From Cupriavidus sp. D39 (GTDB lineage Bacteria; Pseudomonadota; Gammaproteobacteria; Burkholderiales; Burkholderiaceae), in NCBI RefSeq assembly GCF_026627925.1, contig NZ_JAPNLE010000006.1:124001-188000 (forward strand): DNA of 64,000 nt, written 5' to 3'. This document shows positions 36,194 to 45,351 of the stretch, piece by piece; positions within the stretch are counted from its first letter, which is position 1; each line of letters starts with the position of its first letter. The notes beneath the pieces were generated by a model, which saw only the letters and a program-made list of their open reading frames with translations, searched no databases and was not told where the DNA came from. A program made the translations under genes and the position numbers.

Positions 36194-38186
36194 GTAGGGT
36201 CGAGGACTGGCGCGCGCACCTGTAGGCTCCGGTGGTAACTCCACCGCTTTCGCAGTGGACCGCAGTCCGGCTACCATAGTCACGTTTCCAGCCCCCGCCA
36301 CGTCAAACGGAGCGTGCGGTTTTCCCGCACTCCGCTTTCCTGTGCGCTTCGCACCACGGCTTATGAGACCTATCATGCTGGGGATCCTTTCGGCATGCTC
36401 CAGCGCACCCTGTAGTTGTCGAACAACCCCAGAGTGTCGTAGAGCCATCGCGTACTCCATCTCGCCCAGCCGAAGCCCCGTCGTCCCCGAGCGCGCATCA
36501 GATGACTTCTGATCTTCAATGCAACCCATCGTTTGACCACTTGGAAGCAGCGACTTGAGTGACCGACAGCAAAGTAATTCACCCAACCGCGCAGCACCGG
36601 GTTAATGCGTTGTATCACCCGTGCCACAGGCTGAGAACGATACCGTCGGAACACTTCCTTAAGCGTTTGCATCAACGCCGTACGTTTCTTCAACTTCGGC
36701 GTGAACTGCGCCCACCACAACCCTTTACTGCTACGGGTCCGTCGGAAGTCGAACCCCAGAAATCCGAAGCTCTCGCCTCGTGTGAGGTCAACCATTCGGC
36801 TCTTGTCCTCATTGATCTCTACTTGGAGTTTGGCGAACTCCTCCCGCAATCGCACGACCACCGCTTTATGTAACCAGTCATGCCGCGCATGAGCGTCCAC
36901 GAGCACTACCAGATCGTCTGCAAACCGCGCATATTCGATTTGGGTGTACTTGCCCCGGCGAGTCAGGGTCTTCGCCCGCTCCAACATCTGATCAACCTCA
37001 TTGAGGTAGAGATTGCTGAGCAGTGGCGAGATCACGCCTCCCTGAGGGACGCCCATCTTCCCGGAAGATTTCAGGATCATCTTGAGCAAGCGCATTACAT
37101 CCTCGTCCTGGATTCTGCTTGCCACCTTCCCCAGTAGCCGATCATGCCGGACACTGTCGAAGTAGGCTTTCAGGTCAAGGTCAATCACGCGCGTCTTGCC
37201 ACTGACGATCGCTCCAGCCACCCGGTCTATCGCTTCATGCGCTGTCCGCTTGGGGCGGTAGCCATATGACCCCGGTTGGAAGTCCGCCTCAAAGATCGGC
37301 TCCAATATGAGTTTCAGCGCCCCTTGCACCACGCGGTCACGGATCGAAGGAATCGACAGGACGCGGACTTTCGTCCCCCCATCCTTGGGAATCTCCTTCT
37401 TGCGCGCCGGCCTCGGTGCGTAGGTACGTCGTATCAGTTCATCTTGAATCTGCTCGAGGAATCCTGGGCGCCCTGCCGCCTCGATGGCTTCGAAGGTCTC
37501 GCCGTCCCCGCCCGGGGCGCCGCGATTCTCCTTGGCCATCTGGTAAGCCGCTTGCAGCGTTTCCATCTTGCAGACATGCACGTATAAACCCCAGAAACGC
37601 CAGGACGGTTCAGACTTCGCCTTGACGTATATCTTCCTTCTCAGGTCCTGCAAACTGCCGGGTGTCCTTTCTCATCTCACCCTTGCCTCCCTTATGTTGG
37701 AAGAGTTACACACAGTAGGGTGCCTTCGCTCCACGGGCATTACCCCGCTTCGTCACTACTACACACCCGTCCGCCACCCTCTCGCCTTCGGCCGACTTCC
37801 CGGTGTTGCCGGTTATACGACCTACCCAGCTTCCGTCGATTTCTCGACGGGGCAAGGAGGGCTTCTCCAGTTGCTCAGCATATCCTTGCCACCATGCCGT
37901 CGCTTCCACCCCGCCGAAGGATCCCACCGCTTCAGTCAGCCTGCGGTAGGCTCTGCTGCCTTCGCCCTATTCTTGGAGGCTCGGCCTTCGGGGACAGAGT
38001 TTCGAGGCCACATCCGCGTTCATTTTCATTACGGCCTGGTGACTCGCCGCCGCCCCACGGACGACGTTGTCGATGGGCTTCAGCGTCCCAGTTTCCCAGG
38101 CACGCTGCCATCCTAGCTACGGGGCATTGACTCTTACCCCGGCGGGACTGACTCCCGCTGAATACGCCAGCCTTTGCTGGACGCAC
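36194..38186 (-). mobile_element. Group II intron inserted in the transposase gene
   Basis: The 5' end at 38186 is GTGCGTCC and the 3' end at 36194 is ...CTAC (AY ending), both canonical. Domain V can be drawn near 36303-36338 as AGCGGAG...GGGAAAACC...CTCCGTT with an AGC triad. Joining the flanks restores the transposase frame exactly, which fixes both boundaries. It encodes a reverse transcriptase/maturase. Confidence 0.88.
36373..37653 (-). CDS. ltrA: Group II intron reverse transcriptase/maturase
   Basis: A 426-residue intron-encoded protein: RT palm with LDLKAYFDSVRHDRL and the catalytic YARFADDLVVLVDAHA box, followed by a maturase X domain (VARVIQRINPVLRGWVNYFA). There is no C-terminal HNH endonuclease, as in bacterial class C-type introns. 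The start is TTG 37653 (QDLRRKIYVKAKSEPSWRFW), matching the usual N-terminus of the family. Intact, so the intron is probably splicing- and mobility-competent. Confidence 0.92.
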   Translation of the reverse strand: MQDLRRKIYVKAKSEPSWRFWGLYVHVCKMETLQAAYQMAKENRGAPGGDGETFEAIEAAGRPGFLEQIQDELIRRTYAPRPARKKEIPKDGGTKVRVLSIPSIRDRVVQGALKLILEPIFEADFQPGSYGYRPKRTAHEAIDRVAGAIVSGKTRVIDLDLKAYFDSVRHDRLLGKVASRIQDEDVMRLLKMILKSSGKMGVPQGGVISPLLSNLYLNEVDQMLERAKTLTRRGKYTQIEYARFADDLVVLVDAHARHDWLHKAVVVRLREEFAKLQVEINEDKSRMVDLTRGESFGFLGFDFRRTRSSKGLWWAQFTPKLKKRTALMQTLKEVFRRYRSQPVARVIQRINPVLRGWVNYFAVGHSSRCFQVVKRWVALKIRSHLMRARGRRGFGWARWSTRWLYDTLGLFDNYRVRWSMPKGSPA

Positions 38187-38851
38187 AAGAACATCTCAAT
38201 CTCCCACCGGGCTCGATACCAATCTATCAGCTCGACGACGGCATCTGTATCTTGAGCCTCCCGGTTGGTCAGCAGTCGCCACACGACAGGGGTAACGCCT
38301 GCCGGGGCGCCGATCTCCTGGGCCACTATGCAGGTGACGGCTGGCCCCGTCTTACCCGGCAGCTTCACGCGTTGCGCACGTAACTCCTGCTTGACCTCGC
38401 GCGCCTTTTGGCCTGCGCGCCCCGGCAGGATGAAGCCGATCTCTCCCAGAGCTTCGCTGGCGTCTACCGTGTCCCACAGCTTGCCTGCCTCACCAAGGCT
38501 GCGGTTGTGTTGGGAACGTATCAGCCAGTCTGCAGGATTGCCGAGCTCATTAGCACGCTCCATCATCGCAGCGATATCGCCTTCCCGATCCGCCACGTAG
38601 ACCAGGCGAGTCTCAGGCAACATCGCGGCCTGTTCTGCAACGCGTTCGTAGCTTTCAGTCCACCGTACGCTCTCTGTAATACCAACCCGCTGCCCGTTTG
38701 CATCCAGCGGCTCCCGGGCCCACATCCAGGCGTCGATCACACCGAGTGGTTCCCGATCCGGCGTCACAGCGTAGGTCGGATGCAGATACATCCCCCTCTG
38801 CGCTTCGTAGCTCAAGGGCCCGAGCCCATCGATCTCCTGGCCGTTAAAATT

Positions 38852-39316
38852 CAACTCTAACGCAGAGTGTATTTTAATGCGGAGCCCCGTTCGTGGAGGC
38901 CCCGTTGGCGAATGAATTTGACTACTTTTTCTCCGCATAAGGGAACTCGATCCTAGAGGGGCGATGAGTTCATCCGTAGCCTTGAAGCGTCGGGAACGCA
39001 GATTTGGCGAGACGATTGCCTCGAGCGCTTCCAATTTTACCGATGGGTCCGCACGTGAGTAGACCTCGCTCGTCTGCATGTGTGCGTTGCCGAGCCAAAG
39101 CGAAACCTTTCTGAGATCCTTGGTGACTTGCAGGACGGACAACGCACAAGTGTGTCGACCTCCTTGAGCAGAAGTCTCCAGTCGGGGCCAGAAAGACGTC
39201 AATATTATGCGGAGCAATGCCGAACAAACGCGATACTCGATCTGCTTTGAGAGAAGTCCAGTTACATTGTCTTCGGTGAACTACTCCGCATTAAAATACA
39301 CTCTGCGTTAGAGTTG
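38852..39316 (-). mobile_element. 465-bp miniature element with 33-bp inverted repeats (RIT-derived)
   Basis: Perfect inverted repeats at 38852-38884 and 39284-39316 (starting CAACTCTAACGCAGAGTG). The interior encodes on the minus strand the last about 75 codons of a tyrosine recombinase (CALSVLQVTKDLRKVSLWLG, then NAHMQTSEVYSRADPSVKLE), with the catalytic H/N-to-Y region. This resembles one member of the recombinase-in-trio (RIT) elements; internal deletion would make a non-autonomous relic. It interrupts the Tn5-like transposase between TTEL and NFNG. Confidence 0.75.
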
Positions 39317-39338
39317 TAACGCGGTGCACCGCGTTACA
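39315..39338. repeat. 24-bp perfect palindrome at the miniature-element border
   Basis: TGTAACGCGGTG followed by CACCGCGTTACA. It directly abuts the right inverted repeat and is absent from the other side, so it marks the insertion junction. Confidence 0.7.
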
Positions 39339-39978
39339 GCTCGGTTGTGTCTGCAATGCACAGCACCACCGGGAATTGCCGCGCCCGCCCTGCCGTGCGC
39401 TCCCAATGCGGCTGCATCATGTCTGTCCACTCGACTTCCTCGTTGCCGAGAAATCGATAGGCAGCGATGGTCTCTGCCCAGTCTTCGCATGCGCCAGGAA
39501 TGCTCGCAGTCGGCCTCGCAGCCAGTCGCTTCAGCAGCCCCTTCGCCCGTCGGTCCCGCCTTGGATCGCCAAGATCCAGCGCCTCAAATTCTTCGTCCAC
39601 CCATGCCCCCGACTCGTTGTTCATTCGCGCTCAAAAAAGCCAGGAGTAAACGCGAATCCGCACGAGTTTACAACCCCTCCCGCCCAAGTCCCATCAAATT
39701 CTGGTCGCACTGCGCCCGGTCAGGACGCTGGACTTTTGTATAAGGAGATGCGTTAAACCAGGGACGGACTAAGCGGCAAGGCGGTCCAGACGATCTGGCA
39801 GTCGGCCAACGAGGGGTCATCGTACTTTTGACGCGAAATCTGGCAGTCCGGCCTTGAAAACCGTTTGAAATCAGCATCTTGAAAGATCCTCGGGTACGCG
39901 GGGCGAAGTAACCGTAACCATTTACATTCAGCAGTACGTAATAGATGTCCTCTCCCAACGACCTCGACCTACAGTGCC

Positions 39979-40697
39979 ATGTCGATGGGTGGCCGGGATT
40001 CGCAAATATGCGAGGCCTCCCATATTTGCGAATATGGGGCGCATGACGCCTCTGCTGCGAAGGGTGGACCGCGCTACGACGCCGATATGACGCCGGAACA
40101 GCGACGCGCGGCTGCGAACGGGGCGTGGCTGTGCGTGAATTGCGCCACGCTCGTCGACAAAGCCTTGCCCGACTTTCCCCCGGGGCCGTCGCTAAGTTCC
40201 AGCAGGACGTTGTCGCGCGCAACAAGCAGGCAGTGCATCAAACATCCTTGGACGCGCAGCCGTCTTATGACGCGAAGGCAGCGTTCAAAGGGATCGAGAG
40301 CTTCCAAGCGCGGGTACAGGCGATTTACATCGTCGTCGGCTATGGACTGTCGATCGAAGTGCCGTTCGCAGCGGTCACCGCGATTCAGTGGCTCGCGAGT
40401 GAATGCGCCTCTCTCAACCCGTTGTCTCCGCTGAGCGCACAGTTTCCGACGATGGTGGCGGTGCAGCGACGTATCGTGGCCTCGCTGCAGGCCATTGCGC
40501 GGGAAGTGAAACAGCCGGAAGCTTGGTGGGCCGACCAAGACTGGGCGCGCCATACTCCTGTCGGGGCCGGTAACTGCATTCCTCTGGCAGACGAGCAGCA
40601 GGCAACGCGCGACCGATCGGTCGCGCTCGTGCGCGCGCGCTGGGCCGATGTGCTCGACGGCATGCAGCAGCTCACTACGTTCAAGCTGACCCTATAA
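39979..40697 (+). CDS. HNH-like endonuclease, one frameshift
   Basis: The first part reads CEASHI ... AAKGGPRYDADMTPEQRRAA, then NGAWLCVNCATLVDK: the HNH-type pattern (C-E-A-x-H-I, N-G-x-W-L-C-x-N-C/H-A). The frame breaks at a C5 run (40177-40181). With one more C it continues FPPGAVAKFQQDVVARNKQA through to 40697. The start is uncertain because the N-terminal part contains an odd inverted repeat (39998-40033) and may have been altered. Restored length about 239 residues. It is followed by the AAA ATPase gene; a nuclease/ATPase defence pair is plausible. Confidence 0.55.
39998..40033. repeat. 13-bp inverted repeat inside the HNH-like gene
   Basis: ATTCGCAAATATG and CATATTTGCGAAT separated by ten bases; AT-rich within GC-rich surroundings. 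Could be a regulatory palindrome if the real gene starts downstream, or an insertion footprint. Confidence 0.6.
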
Positions 40698-40928
40698 GGG
40701 CGGTGGCCGCGACAGCAGCTCTTGCCACCCGGCAGCGCGCGATGCCGCGAGCGCGGTCCTGGGGCGTTCGGCGCTCGGTCGGACCCTCGGCAGGCCGCCC
40801 CCGGAAAGGACCCCAGTGACGAGGTGGCGCACCGGGCGTTGCGGTCCCATGCCGGCGCCAAGGGCGCCGCGTGGGGCCGGGCAAAAATGGCGCATAATGC
40901 GCCATCGAAGAAGAACCCGGGAACAGCC

Positions 40929-42203
40929 ATGCCCCTCGAAGCCATCCACAAAGCGGCCGACGTCTACGGCATCAGCCGTGATCTGCCCTTGAACTATGTC
41001 ACGCGCAAGTCCGTCGACGACGCCTTGATCGAGAATCTGACGCGCGATAAGCACCTTGTCATCTTCGGCAGCTCCAAGCAGGGCAAGACCTCAGTGCGAA
41101 AGCACTGCCTGAAGGACAGTGACTACATCGTCGTGCACTGCTCCAACCGGTGGTCACTGGATGACCTGCACGCGGCCATCCTGAAGGCCGCCGGCTTCGA
41201 ACTCACCCAGTCGTCAACGAAGACGGAAACGGGCAAGAGCAAGATCATGGCGACCTTCAAGGCAGCGATCTGGGGCACCGGCATCGAATCCGGCGCAGAG
41301 AAGACTACCGAGACGTCGAACTCGATCACAACCGCGCCGATCGAGCTCGACACCAGTGATGTCAACGACATCATCAAGGCGCTCAATGGCTTTAATCGGT
41401 TTATCGTACTGGAGGACTTCCACTATCTGCCAGTCGAAGCCCAGCGGGACTTTTCGGTCGCACTCAAGGCGTTTCACGAACAGTCGAAGCTTTGTTTCAT
41501 CGTGGTCGGGGTATGGCTGGAAGAGGGGCGTCTGACGGTCTACAACGGCGACCTGACGGGGCGTATTTTTGGTATCAACGCCGACAAGTGGACAAGAGCA
41601 GAGCTCCATGAGGTGATCACCGCCGGCGAGGCCTTGCTTAACATCAGCTTTACCGAGGCGTTCAAAGAGGCGCTGCTCAAGGGTTGCTTGGATAGCGTCT
41701 ACATCGTGCAGGAAGCTTGCTATCAGGCCTGCCGTCTTGCGGGCGTGCATGAGACAAGGGAGACCATGCTCTCGATCGGCGACGGCGTGGATGTGGAGCA
41801 ACTGATCAAGGATGTCGTCAACCAGCAAACGGGACGTTATCACTCCTTCATCACGCAGTTTGCGGCGGGGTTCCAAGACACAACGCTCGCCATGTATAAA
41901 TGGCTGTTGTACCCGGTCCTGACTTGCGACACCAAGCATCTCGAAGAGGGGCTGCGGTATCGCGAAATTCGTGCGCAACTTCAGCAGAAGCATCCGCAAG
42001 GCAATGATCTGAATCCCGGCAATCTGACGCAGGCACTTGGCTTTGTGGCGTCGCTGCAGGTGAAGAAGGAGATCAAACCGATCGTGTTGGACTACGACCA
42101 GACTAATTTGCGGATGAATGTCGTCGATCGTGGCTTCCTGATCTGGCTTCAGAATCAGGATCGGACGGAGCTGCTTGAGCTCGCCGATCTGCCCACGGCT
42201 TGA
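40929..42203 (+). CDS. AAA/P-loop ATPase of unknown function
   Basis: A 424-residue protein from ATG 40929 (an in-frame ATG at 40887 is possible). Walker A FGSSKQGKTS near residue 41 and Walker B FIVLEDFHYL near 160 define an ATPase like the ORC/STAND-type helical ATPases. A helical middle and a likely winged-helix C-terminus (residues about 330-420, KHLEEGLRYREIRAQLQQKH) follow. No transmembrane segment. Its neighbours are an HNH-like gene upstream and mobile-element debris downstream. A defence role is possible; the sequence alone does not show it. Confidence 0.7.
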   Translation: MPLEAIHKAADVYGISRDLPLNYVTRKSVDDALIENLTRDKHLVIFGSSKQGKTSVRKHCLKDSDYIVVHCSNRWSLDDLHAAILKAAGFELTQSSTKTETGKSKIMATFKAAIWGTGIESGAEKTTETSNSITTAPIELDTSDVNDIIKALNGFNRFIVLEDFHYLPVEAQRDFSVALKAFHEQSKLCFIVVGVWLEEGRLTVYNGDLTGRIFGINADKWTRAELHEVITAGEALLNISFTEAFKEALLKGCLDSVYIVQEACYQACRLAGVHETRETMLSIGDGVDVEQLIKDVVNQQTGRYHSFITQFAAGFQDTTLAMYKWLLYPVLTCDTKHLEEGLRYREIRAQLQQKHPQGNDLNPGNLTQALGFVASLQVKKEIKPIVLDYDQTNLRMNVVDRGFLIWLQNQDRTELLELADLPTA

Positions 42204-42302
42204 CGCACGCCGTGAACACGATGGAGGCCCGCCGATGAAATGGGTCACGATGAAACAGTTTCTGCCGATAGCGGTTCGACCGGTCCATGAGGGCGTGTTG
42301 AC

Positions 42303-42653
42303 GTGCGCCTCGCCACTGGGGTCGAGCGCCGCGAGTACCGGCAGGTGTGGGAGAGCGCGCCAAATCGGGTGCGAGCCACCATCACCGAAATTGCCCAGTT
42401 CAAGAGACGGCCTGGATGTGGGCACGTTGGCCAGCATCTGGAGGAGGCGAAATTATTGCTGGGTCGGCTGCAGCGCACGATGGTCGCGGCACAGGTTGCC
42501 GAGGCAGTTGCCCGGACCAGCGTTTGTCCCACGTGCGGTGCGCAGTTGGCTTGCAAGGGCCACCATCACTTGGTCTTCCGTAGCGCGTTTGGGCGACTGT
42601 CGATTGACAGTCCCAGGCTGTATCCGAGGGCCACCGCCCATAGAGCGGTTTAG
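42303..42653 (+). pseudogene. ISKra4-type transposase, N-terminal remnant
   Basis: About 116 codons resemble the N-terminal region of ISKra4-family transposases: EEAKLLLGRLQRTMVAAQVA followed by CPTCGAQLACKGHHHLVFRS and FGRLSIDSPRLY. The gene then stops after PRATAHRAV and the catalytic part is absent. The 5' end is also irregular. Confidence 0.55.
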
Positions 42654-43018
42654 CTCAACCGCTTTTTAGCGAACCGGCGGCGGCGGTTGCCCCGTGCCTG
42701 CGATCCACCCAGTGCGCCGCCTCTGCTACGCTAAAAATCCTCTGCATTATCAAGAACAGAGAAAAGTGATGCATGACGTTCAATAAAATGTTGCCATTGA
42801 TTTTTGTAACGCAGGAGGCGCTTTTTTGAGTGTCGCTGTCACGTCTCACAGTTAGTGGGTTTTGTCTCACAGTTCCTGGGTCCAGTTCTGGCGAACCAGA
42901 GACCCGTGCGATCCGAGCCGTGTGAAAAGGCGTACGATCAGGAGGTGATCGTACGCATCGAACGCTAGGTTTGTCCGTGCCTGAGCGTGTAACGTCTCCC
43001 CAGCCAAGTGGTCCTGCC
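42654..43018. other. Intergenic debris with repeated TCACAGTTAGTGGG words
   Basis: No gene. At 42848-42861 TCACAGTTAGTGGG is followed by TCACAGTTCCTGGG (near 42872). The reverse complement of the first, plus a variant CCCACTTACTGTGA, is found at 44937-44985. Such paired end arrays recall transposase-binding sites of a TniA/TnsB-type element, but no such transposase is present. Confidence 0.45.
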
Positions 43019-43375
43019 ATGATCCTGTATCACACTGACCCCGATTCCCCGGTCGTCGAGATTTCCGTCGAAGGCAAAATCACTGACCGCGGGCTGCGCG
43101 AAGCCATCGAGCGCATGCGAGGGGATCTCGAACTGAACGGCAAGACCCGCGTGCTCGAACGCATCGAGCATTTCACCGGCATCGAGCCAAAGGCACTGTG
43201 GACCGACCTGACGCTCGGCGTTTCCTTGGCCCGCAAAATCACGCGCGCCGCCGTGGTGGCCGACGCCGGATGGATCCACGCCTCGATGCATCTGGCGCGG
43301 TTCTTTGCGAAGGCCGAAGTCAAGGCGTTCCACGTCAACGAGCTGGATCAGGCGCGCGCCTGGATCAACGCCTGA
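43019..43375 (+). CDS. SpoIIAA-like STAS-fold protein
   Basis: A 118-residue protein (MILYHTDPDSPVVEISVEGK...) with the SpoIIAA-like pattern: beta strand with EGKITDRGLREAIE, central KTRVLERIEHFTGI and C-terminal AWIN. Such proteins are small STAS-domain proteins of mostly unknown role. It is trapped between mobile-element ends, so it may be passenger DNA. Start ATG 43019 fits the family N-terminus. Confidence 0.7.
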   Translation: MILYHTDPDSPVVEISVEGKITDRGLREAIERMRGDLELNGKTRVLERIEHFTGIEPKALWTDLTLGVSLARKITRAAVVADAGWIHASMHLARFFAKAEVKAFHVNELDQARAWINA

Positions 43376-43406
43376 GCGCCGCCCGGCGAATCTCGTATCG
43401 TCCTAG

Positions 43407-44880
43407 TAAACTGTGTTAAAAAATAGTGCATTATTAGCGTGTCTTCAACTAATTTGTGAAGAGCGCGATGGGAATTTCTACAGAGCGGTTTGAGAACTAC
43501 GTGTCACGGATTGCCGAGACGCTTGGGCACGCAGATCGTGTCGAGCCGTTCCGAGGCTATTGCACGGGGCTGCTGTTGCCGGTCAAGCGCAAGAGCGTCG
43601 AGCCGATGGCGGCGCATCTGGCGCCGAGCCGGGTTCGTTCGGAACATCAGCGCCTGCATCATTTTGTCGCAGATGCGCCGTGGTCGGACGAAGCTGTGCT
43701 GGATGCGGTGCGCGCCTACGCGCTGGAGCAGGTGTGCCCGCGCGCGGGTACACCTGAGGTGCTGATCATCGACGACACCGGATTTCCGAAGAAGGGCCAG
43801 CACTCCGTTGGCGTGGCGAGGCAGTATTGCGGGCAATTGGGCAAGCAAGACAACTGCCAGGTCGCCGTCAGCCTATCGCTGGCCAATGAGCGATTCAGTC
43901 TGCCGGTGCGCTACCAACTGTATTTGCCGCACAGTTGGGCGGACGATCCAGAGCGGCGCAGTCATGGCAAGGTTCCTGAAGCGCTCGAGTTCGCCACCAA
44001 GCCGGCCATCGCCCTGCAACTGCTAGAGCCGATGCGCGTGCTGGATAGCGTGCCGAAGATGGTCGTAGCCGATGCGGGATATGGCATCGACACAGCGTTC
44101 AGGGAGGCGCTGACGACCATGGGCTTCACTTACGTAGTGGGTGTGACCGGTGCGGTCAGCCTATGGCCCAAGGGCATCGAACCCCTGCCACCTAAGCCAA
44201 AGTCAGGGCGTGGCAGGCCACCCAAGTTGCTGCGCCGGGATGAAGCGCATCAGCCATTGTCGGCCAAGGAGTTAGCCCTGCAACCGCCTTCGCGGCGGTT
44301 TCGCTCGGTCACCTGGCGCGAAGGCACCAATCGCGCGCTCTCCTCTCGCTTTGCGGCAATCCGAGTCCGTTGCGCTTCGCGCGATTACTGGCAGAGTACG
44401 CTGCCCCCGGAGCAGTGGCTGCTCATCGAGTGGCCCAAAGGGGAGCCAGAACCGACCAAATATTTCCTGAGCACCTTATCTGCGGATACCCCCATCAAGG
44501 AGATCGTGCGTATCGGCAAGCTGCGTTGGCGCATCGAGCGCGATTATCAGGAACTTAAGCAGGAATTTGGCCTTGGGCATTTTGAAGGCCGCAGTTGGCG
44601 CGGCTTTCACCACCACGCGACGCTGTGCATCGCTGCCTATGGCTTTCTCTTCTCGCCGAACGCATGACCACTCCAAAAAAACGCTTGCGCACCCCATACT
44701 CGGCGAAATCCCTGCCCTACCCGAAGGGTTCCGGCCCCGGGGCGCCCCTGCGTAAGCAGCGTCATGTCTCTGATTTGATTCCGACGTTACGCCTGGAACT
44801 CGCTTCCGCGCTGATTGCTCGCCTCCAATACTGCCCAGGTTGCGGTCGGCAAAAATGAATAATTTTCTAACACAGTAGCA
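43407..44880 (+). mobile_element. IS701-family insertion sequence
   Basis: Flanked by CTAG duplications (43403-43406 and 44881-44884), the YTAR target of IS701. Ends are related inverted sequences around ACTGTGTTA (left TAAACTGTGTTA, right complement TGCTACTGTGTTAG). 1474 bp with one transposase gene. Confidence 0.85.
43468..44667 (+). CDS. IS701-family transposase
   Basis: About 399 residues (MGISTERFENYVSRIAETLG). DDE residues are in LIIDDTGFPKKG, VVADAGYG and DYQELKQEFGLGHFEGRSW. Near 44645-44655 the frame changes: the expected family tail (LLAERMTTPKKRLRTPYSAK ... CPGCGRQK) is found one frame over, ending at 44858. One missing base would restore it. Activity without the tail is uncertain. 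Confidence 0.82.
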   Translation: MGISTERFENYVSRIAETLGHADRVEPFRGYCTGLLLPVKRKSVEPMAAHLAPSRVRSEHQRLHHFVADAPWSDEAVLDAVRAYALEQVCPRAGTPEVLIIDDTGFPKKGQHSVGVARQYCGQLGKQDNCQVAVSLSLANERFSLPVRYQLYLPHSWADDPERRSHGKVPEALEFATKPAIALQLLEPMRVLDSVPKMVVADAGYGIDTAFREALTTMGFTYVVGVTGAVSLWPKGIEPLPPKPKSGRGRPPKLLRRDEAHQPLSAKELALQPPSRRFRSVTWREGTNRALSSRFAAIRVRCASRDYWQSTLPPEQWLLIEWPKGEPEPTKYFLSTLSADTPIKEIVRIGKLRWRIERDYQELKQEFGLGHFEGRSWRGFHHHATLCIAAYGFLFSPNA

Positions 44881-44884
44881 CTAG

Positions 44885-45351
44885 GCCGTCGCCGAGTAGG
44901 GCCAGCCCGCATTGGCAGTGTGCCGCCTCCGTGTGCCCACTAACTGTGAGGCAGGCCGCACCATTTACCCACTTACTGTGACAATTCAGCCCAGTTAGTT
45001 TGGAAGAGTGCTGCGTCACCCCTTGATTCGTCAGTGACTGGCTTCCCATTAGGTTTGAGACGGGACAGCGATCCAGGGCGCCGACGCGGCGGATCACCGG
45101 CCGGCGCCTGGCCCCGCTATCTAAGAAGGTCTCACGAGCTGGACCGGGCGAGTCGCCAGGCCGGGGATCGCGCGGCCGTAGGCGCAGGTCGCAGGTATCA
45201 TGGGGTAGCTTTGATTTCGGTGCAATATGCGACGGTTCGCAAGCCCAGCAGCGACGCGGGGGCTCAAGCATAAGTTATTGATTTTTTGAGGTTTGCTGTT
45301 CGCTTCTGCTTGGCGTATCTTGTTTGGCCCTAGGCACGGGAGGCGCACGAG
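44885..45351. other. Intergenic stretch before the Tn3 transposase
   Basis: Holds the inverted partner of the TCACAGTTAGTGGG array (44937-44985). The last 60 bases precede the Tn3 tnpA start. No gene seen. Confidence 0.4.

Larger units (their letters stand above)
35815..39624 (-). pseudogene. Tn5-like transposase gene in three pieces
   Basis: N-terminal piece 39624 to about 39339 (WVDEEFEALDLGDPRRDRRA ... CIADTTEL), middle piece 38851 to 38187 (NFNGQEIDGLGPLSYEAQRG ... DWYRARWEIEMF) and C-terminal piece 36193 to 35815 (VLKNGCKVEALQLSHMDRVE ... ALRAEDS). The first gap is the miniature element, the second the group II intron. Splicing at 38186/36194 gives EMFFNVLKNGCK in frame. The catalytic DDE region spans the first two pieces, so no active transposase is made unless both insertions are removed. 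Confidence 0.85.
35797..39750 (-). mobile_element. Tn5-like (IS4-group) IS carrying two internal insertions
   Basis: Ends are a perfect 14-bp inverted repeat CATCTCCTTATACA (35797-35810) and TGTATAAGGAGATG (39737-39750), similar to IS50-type ends. Subtracting the group II intron (1993 bp) and the 465-bp miniature element leaves about 1.5 kb, the normal size for such an IS. The 9-bp flanks (GCTTGAGCC and CGTTAAACC) do not match, so the original target duplication is lost. Confidence 0.8.
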
